Shown: piece after piece, positions 49,933-50,000 of the stretch
How positions within the stretch are numbered: the stretch's first letter is position 1
Layout of the letters: each line of letters begins with the position of its first letter
Source: Bugula neritina
Taxonomy: Eukaryota > Bryozoa > Gymnolaemata > Cheilostomatida > Bugulidae
DNA: 50,000 bases
NCBI GenBank assembly: GCA_964035545.1
Contig: OZ037766.1
Location: 28,712,673 to 28,762,672 of the forward strand
Direction of reading: 5' to 3'
Translations under genes and position numbers: made by a program
The notes under the pieces: model-generated
What the model was told of the DNA's origin: nothing
The model's database searches: none
What the model saw: only the letters and a program-made list of their open reading frames with translations

Positions 49933-50000
49933 GTAATTCACAGTACAAAACCAAATTCTTTTTATTGTCAACAAATTCAAACACAACCTATATGAGCTGT

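Overview
The window is AT-rich animal DNA, almost certainly from an invertebrate. The genes are split by many introns with GT..AG borders and consistent phases. The introns and intergenic DNA are full of microsatellites, minisatellites and small non-autonomous transposon relics. The genus cannot be fixed from the sequence. Short-chain-collagen-C4-like genes in tandem are typical of sponges, cnidarians and molluscs, so one of those groups is plausible.

Layout, left to right. 1-5789 is mostly non-coding, with one candidate signal-peptide exon on the minus strand (4011-4169). 5790-18759 (minus) is a complete gene for an FHIP1-type protein (FTS/Hook/FHIP complex, formerly FAM160A). It has 17 coding exons, and all intron phases can be reconciled into one 1083-residue protein. 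Its introns carry a 30-bp minisatellite, a 27-bp repeat and a 29-bp duplication of a splice donor. 22875-26498 (plus) is an unrecognised gene with a duplicated two-exon cassette. Cassette 1 gives a short acidic product of 135 residues. Cassette 2, reached by skipping cassette 1, gives a 324-residue protein with a very lysine-rich tail. Its first intron holds about 0.9 kb of degenerate CCCTAA-like repeat.

26.5-38.2 kb has no gene I can support. It holds a 600-bp fold-back element, tRNA-derived SINE heads, long TA, CA and CT tracts, and repeat modules. 38238-41666 (plus) is a complete seven-exon gene for a secreted short-chain collagen (signal peptide, coiled coil, Gly-X-Y region, Cys-rich C-terminal domain). 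45264 to the right edge is its tandem paralogue, missing only the last exon, which lies outside. The duplication unit is about 7.0-7.2 kb and includes promoter, upstream repeat modules and a hAT-like MITE. The two collagens differ mainly by in-register length changes: exactly 28 residues (four heptads) in the coiled coil, and 21 Gly-X-Y triplets in one exon through an apparent deletion that created a new splice donor.

FHIP1 would act inside the cell in dynein-linked endosome transport, the unknown gene probably in the nucleus, and the collagens outside the cell. No functional link between the three loci is visible. Exon models are from reading the sequence only; no transcript evidence was available.
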